Below, piece after piece: positions 60,966 to 64,000 of a stretch of 64,000 bases of DNA (within the stretch, counting starts at the first letter, position 1; every line of letters begins with the position of its first letter). Below the pieces are notes generated by a model. The model had not been told where the DNA came from. It did not search any database and saw only the letters and a program-made list of their open reading frames with translations. The stretch is from Azospirillum rugosum (lineage in GTDB: Bacteria; Pseudomonadota; Alphaproteobacteria; Azospirillales; Azospirillaceae): NCBI RefSeq assembly GCF_017876155.1, contig NZ_JAGINP010000010.1:62001-126000 (forward strand), given 5' to 3'. The position numbers and the translations under genes are program-made.

Positions 60966-61400
60966 TCAGGAGGCTTTGCCGATGCGGTTGCCGGCTTCGT
61001 CCACCACAAGCTCGCCGTCTTCCTTGGTGAAGGCGCCGCGCTGCGGATCGGGAAGGATGTCCAGCACCACCTCGGACGGGCGGCACAGGCGCACGCCCCG
61101 CGGCGTCACGACGATGGGCCGGTTGATGAGGATAGGGTGCGCCATCATGGCGTCGAGCAGTTGGTCGTCGGTGACTGACGGATCGTCGAGCCCAAGCTCG
61201 GCGCAGGGCGTGCCCTTCTGACGCAGCACGTCACGCACCGACACGCCCATGCGCCGGATCAGGTCGACCAATTGGGGGCGGCTCGGCGGCGTCTTCAGGT
61301 ACTCGATGACGGTTGGCTCGACGCCACTGTTGCGGATCAGCGCCAGCGTGTTGCGGGACGTCCCGCAGGCCGGGTTGTGGTAGATGGTGACATCGGTCAT
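60966..61400 (-). CDS. arsC: Arsenate reductase, glutaredoxin-dependent type
   Basis: A 144-residue enzyme. The catalytic Cys12 is in YHNPACGTSRNTLALIRNSG, and the later Arg residues (TPPSRPQLVDLIRRMG; NRPIVVTPRGVRLCRP) bind arsenate. It reduces arsenate to arsenite with glutathione and glutaredoxin. Its ATG overlaps the stop of the truncated arsN-like gene. It is not related to the other arsenate reductase at 61612. Confidence 0.93.
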   Translation of the reverse strand: MTDVTIYHNPACGTSRNTLALIRNSGVEPTVIEYLKTPPSRPQLVDLIRRMGVSVRDVLRQKGTPCAELGLDDPSVTDDQLLDAMMAHPILINRPIVVTPRGVRLCRPSEVVLDILPDPQRGAFTKEDGELVVDEAGNRIGKAS

Positions 61401-61615
61401 GGGGTGTTCGACTCCGTCAGGCGTCTCGCCGTTGGTTCCCCGGCGGGGACCAGGTCGCGGGGCGGGCAGCAGCCGATCAACCCCTTCTCGTCCGTTACGC
61501 GCCAGAAGCGCCGTCCCGGCGCGGTGACGTCGTCGGTGGCAAGGCCGTTCGCGGCCAGCAGTTCAGCCAGGGACGGCACGTCCGCCTCCGTCAGGGGGGC
61601 AACGGTCCGCGTCAT
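61397..61615 (-). CDS. Truncated ArsN-like GNAT acetyltransferase
   Basis: A 72-residue frame starting MTRTVAPLTEADVPSLAELL, with LLAANGLATDDVTAPGRRFW, which matches the N-terminal third of ArsN-type acetyltransferases of arsenic operons. The acetyl-CoA-binding part is missing; the last 23 residues (CPPRDLVPAGEP...) do not fit the family. Both ends overlap neighbours by ATGA (with the arsC genes at 61612 and 61400), so the remnant may be kept for translational coupling. No enzyme activity is expected. Confidence 0.7.
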   Translation of the reverse strand: MTRTVAPLTEADVPSLAELLAANGLATDDVTAPGRRFWRVTDEKGLIGCCPPRDLVPAGEPTARRLTESNTP

Positions 61616-62124
61616 GCTCGAACGCCGGCGTCGCGGGCCATGTCGTCCAGCGTCTGCTTGAGGGAGAGCCGGTCGAGCGAGGCGATGGGCAGGCTGATGA
61701 AGCCCTGCAGGCGGCGTTCGATCTGACGGAACACGTCGGCGGTGAAGGCCACCTTCTCCGCGTCGGATCCCTGGGCGCCGGACGGGTCGGGGAAGCCCCA
61801 GTGGGCGGTGGTCGGATGGCCGGGCCACACCGGGCAGACCTCGCCCGCGGCGCTGTCGCACACGGTGAACACGAAATCCATGTGGGGCGCGTCCGGCGCG
61901 GCGAACTCGTCCCAGGTCTTGGAGCGGAGTTGCGTGGTCGGGTAGCCCAGGCGCTCCAGCAGGTCGCGGACATACGGATTGATGCACCCGGAGGGCTGGC
62001 TGCCGGCGCTGAAGGCGCGGAAGCGGCCCTTGCCCGCCCGGTTCAGAATGCACTCCGCCATCACGCTGCGCGCGCTGTTGTGCGTGCACAGGAACAGCAC
62101 GTTGTAGACCCGTTCATCGGCCAT
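61612..62124 (-). CDS. Arsenate reductase, low-molecular-weight phosphatase type
   Basis: A 170-residue protein with the P-loop VLFLCTHNSARSVMAE at residues 8-23 (CX5R), and later CVFTVCDSAAGEVCPVWPG-type Cys residues. It belongs to the LMW-PTP-fold arsenate reductases, usually coupled to thioredoxin or mycothiol/glutaredoxin. The start at 62124 fits the family better than an upstream ATG at 62172. It is the second gene of the operon, after arsR. Two unrelated arsenate reductases in one operon is notable but known. Confidence 0.92.
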   Translation of the reverse strand: MADERVYNVLFLCTHNSARSVMAECILNRAGKGRFRAFSAGSQPSGCINPYVRDLLERLGYPTTQLRSKTWDEFAAPDAPHMDFVFTVCDSAAGEVCPVWPGHPTTAHWGFPDPSGAQGSDAEKVAFTADVFRQIERRLQGFISLPIASLDRLSLKQTLDDMARDAGVRA

Positions 62125-62241
62125 TCTTCCCTCCATGTGTTCGGCACAATGCGGCCGTCGGGGCACGCCCACCCGGCCTTGATGTCGGTCTTCGGCCGCC
62201 GGAGCAGCGCGGGGTGTGAACTCGCCAGGTCGGACCGCGCG

Positions 62242-62625
62242 TTAACCGCCGCAGCGCCCCTTTGGGTCGGTGCCGGTGCCGATCGCGTTGGCCGCGTCCG
62301 GCGCCGGAGCGCAGACAGGCGCGTAGGCGGAGGGGTTGGCCGGCCGGCCGCAGCAGTTTTCCACCAAAAACCCGACCAGGCCGTTCATCCGGTCGAAGTC
62401 CGCCGAATAGATCAACGAGCGGCCTTCCCGCCGCTGCACGATCAATCCGGCGTGCGTGAGTTGGGCCAGATGAAAGGACAAGGTGGCCGGCGTGACACCG
62501 AGTGCCTCGGCGATCGCACCCGCGGCCTGTCCCTCCGGGCCGGCTTGGACCAGCAGACGGAAAATGTCCAAGCGCGTTTCCTGCGACAGCGCGGACAAGG
62601 CGGACAGGATGGCCTTCTTTTCCAT
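62242..62625 (-). CDS. arsR: ArsR family repressor, first gene of the ars operon
   Basis: A 127-residue winged-helix repressor (LSALSQETRLDIFRLLVQAG, VTPATLSFHLAQLTHAGLIV). A vicinal Cys pair in ENCCGRPA and a third Cys in APVCAPAP are placed near the C-terminus, as in the AfArsR type of As(III) site. It heads the operon arsR-arsC-arsN'-arsC-acr3-arsH-arsO. The candidate operator at 62688 lies about 63 bp upstream. Confidence 0.92.
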   Translation of the reverse strand: MEKKAILSALSALSQETRLDIFRLLVQAGPEGQAAGAIAEALGVTPATLSFHLAQLTHAGLIVQRREGRSLIYSADFDRMNGLVGFLVENCCGRPANPSAYAPVCAPAPDAANAIGTGTDPKGRCGG

Positions 62626-62687
62626 GGTGGAGTCTTCGTGTGTCGGGGATGGCGGTTGGCCGGCGTGGCACCGTTCCGTGGAAAGAG

Positions 62688-62703
62688 ATTGGATAATTCC
62701 AAT
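62688..62703. promoter_or_regulatory. Candidate ArsR operator
   Basis: The palindrome ATTGGA-TAAT-TCCAAT lies in the promoter region of the ars operon. Its A/T-rich, symmetric form fits operators of the ArsR family. It lies between two ArsR genes, and which protein binds it is not known. Confidence 0.5.
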
Positions 62704-62893
62704 ACCATCAAATTATGTGACGGGCCATACGGCGTCAACTCAGATTTCGATGGTCATCAAAATGTCAAATTGGCGCCGCCACGATTGGCACCGCCACGGT
62801 GTCCCTTCGCGCAAACACTGTGCGATGGAACAGGCGATGATGGGCACTGCCGGAGGAGTCCCGTCATACCGCGACGTCCGTGGCTTGGGCCGT

Positions 62894-63199
62894 TCAGGCG
62901 GCCTTGCACCCTTTGGCATCGGCGCAGCATTCCTCAGTCATAAAACTGAGCACGGCACGCATGGAGTCGTAGTTGGCACGGCAGATGAGGGTGGTGCCGC
63001 GCCGCTCCTGCGTGACCAGATCGACCAGCACGAGCTTGCGCAGGTGGTGTGACAGGGTGGTCAGCGGAATACCCACCCTTTTCTGGAGATCGCCCACGGC
63101 CAAGCCGTCCGCGCCCGCCCGGACGAGCCAGCGGTAAATCTCAAGCCGGGTGACGTGCCCGAGGGCTTCGAGGCGTTCGGCGGTGCGTTCCAGTGTCAT
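62894..63199 (-). CDS. Second ArsR family regulator
   Basis: A 101-residue winged-helix protein starting MTLERTAERLEALGHVTRLE, with DLQKRVGIPLTTLSHHLRKL as recognition region. A Cys cluster EECCADAKGC lies at the C-terminus, similar to the first ArsR, so it too should sense As(III) or Sb(III). It lies 268 bp upstream of the ars operon in the same direction and may be expressed alone. The ATG at 63199 was chosen for its fit to the family; an open frame extends to 63655. Confidence 0.88.
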   Translation of the reverse strand: MTLERTAERLEALGHVTRLEIYRWLVRAGADGLAVGDLQKRVGIPLTTLSHHLRKLVLVDLVTQERRGTTLICRANYDSMRAVLSFMTEECCADAKGCKAA

Positions 63200-63533
63200 G
63201 GGCCTGATATAGCGCGGGACGAGGCATTGCTCAACGGTACTTCCAAAATCATGGTAATAGGGAGAGAGATCAACGGCAGGGGGCGCACCTTCCGCGCCCC
63301 TCCGGTTCGGCCTGACCCCGGTCTTCCTCGACTCCACCCGCTTGGACGTGAGTCCGCTCATAACGTCGGTAATGCCGGAATTCTGACTGGCAACGGCGAA
63401 TTTCATATCGGGGCTCCGGCGCGGTGTGGCGGCGCGCCGGTTGAAAGCGGCTGGGGAAGAGTGTATGCGGCGTGCGTGGCCTGCTTGATTGGTCGCCCCG
63501 ATCCTTCGCCGGCAATCCTCAGCCGAGGACGCG
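63200..63533. other. Gene-free region upstream of the second ArsR gene
   Basis: These 334 bp hold the promoters of the second ArsR gene (minus) and the PhnD-like gene (plus). I see no convincing gene or repeat. The part near 63210-63260 is comparatively A/T-rich and likely contains the ArsR promoter. Confidence 0.45.
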
Positions 63534-64000
63534 ATGCCCACTCCATTCCGACAGGCTTTGTCCCGACCGACCATGGCCCGGCTGAACCGCCCGATGCTGG
63601 CCGGCGCGCTCGTCGGCTTGTGGGCCGGCGTGGCCTTCGCCGTGGAACCGCCCATCCGTGTCGGGGTTCTGGCCTACCGGGGCGGCGATCACGCGAACGC
63701 CGCCTGGGAGCCGACCGTCCGATATCTGGCCGAGCGGTTCCCCGGGCGCGGCGCGGAGATGGTGCCGCTGGACCTGCCTGGCATGGACGCCGCCGTGCAG
63801 GCCCGCTCCATCGATTTTGTCCTGACGAACACCGGCAACTACGTGGAGCTGGAGGCGCGCCATGGCGTGACCCGGATCGCCACGCTCCACTCCTCGCGCG
63901 CCGGGGAGTCGGGTGCCGCCATCGGCTCCGTCCTGATCGTCCGCGCCGACCGCACCGACATCCGCGCGGTGAGCGACCTGAAGGGGCGGACCGTCATGGC
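63534..64000 (+). CDS. PhnD-like periplasmic domain protein, probable sensor kinase (partial)
   Basis: The first 155 residues are visible; the right edge cuts the gene. A signal peptide or membrane anchor (LNRPMLAGALVGLWAGVAFA) is followed by a PhnD/SsuA-like ligand-binding domain: IRVGVLAYRGGDHANAAWEP, VQARSIDFVLTNTGNYVELE and AVSDLKGRTVMA. Proteins with this N-terminus are often histidine kinases or diguanylate cyclases with a periplasmic phosphate/phosphonate-type sensor. Beside an ars cluster it could sense arsenate or phosphate, like AioX/AioS systems. The output domain is not in the window, so the role is inference. Confidence 0.75.
   Translation, partial: MPTPFRQALSRPTMARLNRPMLAGALVGLWAGVAFAVEPPIRVGVLAYRGGDHANAAWEPTVRYLAERFPGRGAEMVPLDLPGMDAAVQARSIDFVLTNTGNYVELEARHGVTRIATLHSSRAGESGAAIGSVLIVRADRTDIRAVSDLKGRTVM

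Overview
The window is high-GC, gene-dense DNA. Its gene content (filamentous-haemagglutinin, CHAT, CHASE2 and DUF928 genes, short RTX proteins, Acr3-type ars genes and mdc genes) suits an alphaproteobacterium of the Azospirillum/Rhodospirillales kind. That assignment is inferred from gene content; there is no rRNA or other marker gene here. The mix of catabolic islands, a secretion locus and resistance genes, with no core housekeeping genes, suggests a large plasmid, a chromid or an accessory chromosomal region.

Left part (1-10.7 kb). A carbohydrate-type ABC importer lies on the minus strand: two permeases (one running off the left edge), a binding protein broken by a 1-nt frameshift, and a UgpC/MalK-like ATPase. 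It is divergent from a MaoC hydratase and a TetR regulator, followed by a CoA-transferase, an AroE-like dehydrogenase and a DUF993 aldolase-like protein. Two near-identical palindromes, one in front of the hydratase/importer and one in front of the CoA-transferase, are the likely TetR operators. A single-gene L-serine ammonia-lyase unit follows, headed by a tandem glycine riboswitch.

Second catabolic island (10.9-20.5 kb). On the minus strand: a NicX-like ring-cleavage enzyme or aminopeptidase, an alpha/beta hydrolase, a polar-amino-acid-type ABC permease and ATPase, a Rieske oxygenase, its VanB-type reductase and a flavin reductase. Around them are an M20 deacylase, an XRE-cupin regulator and a periplasmic binding protein. 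The palindrome TCAAG-N3-CTTGA occurs in both promoter regions. The set suggests uptake and oxidative breakdown of a small nitrogen compound.

Surface and secretion island (20.8-40.5 kb), the most unusual part. Three paralogous short RTX proteins share a gap-free 74-bp upstream module and near-identical terminators. Each is followed on the same strand by a different gene: a trypsin-like protease, a large TpsA haemagglutinin-type exoprotein, and a CHAT-protease / CHASE2-cyclase / DUF928 operon. Between them lie a type I secretion ATPase and adaptor, a cyclic-nucleotide-type Crp/Fnr regulator and the TpsB outer-membrane transporter. My reading is a coordinated export system with its own cyclic-nucleotide circuit.

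Right part (40.5-64 kb). An EmrAB-like drug efflux pair; a malonate decarboxylase cluster (mdcA-C-D-E-G-B-H) with an exported hydrolase and a divergent AEC-family transporter; a small conserved-type protein; a deletion scar of a PHA synthase gene; a membrane-anchored protein of unknown role; a CPA2 cation/proton antiporter; a flavoprotein; and an arsenic operon (arsR, LMW-PTP arsC, truncated arsN-like, Grx-type arsC, acr3, arsH, arsO-like). A second ArsR gene and the start of a PhnD-like periplasmic sensor gene, cut by the right edge, close the window.
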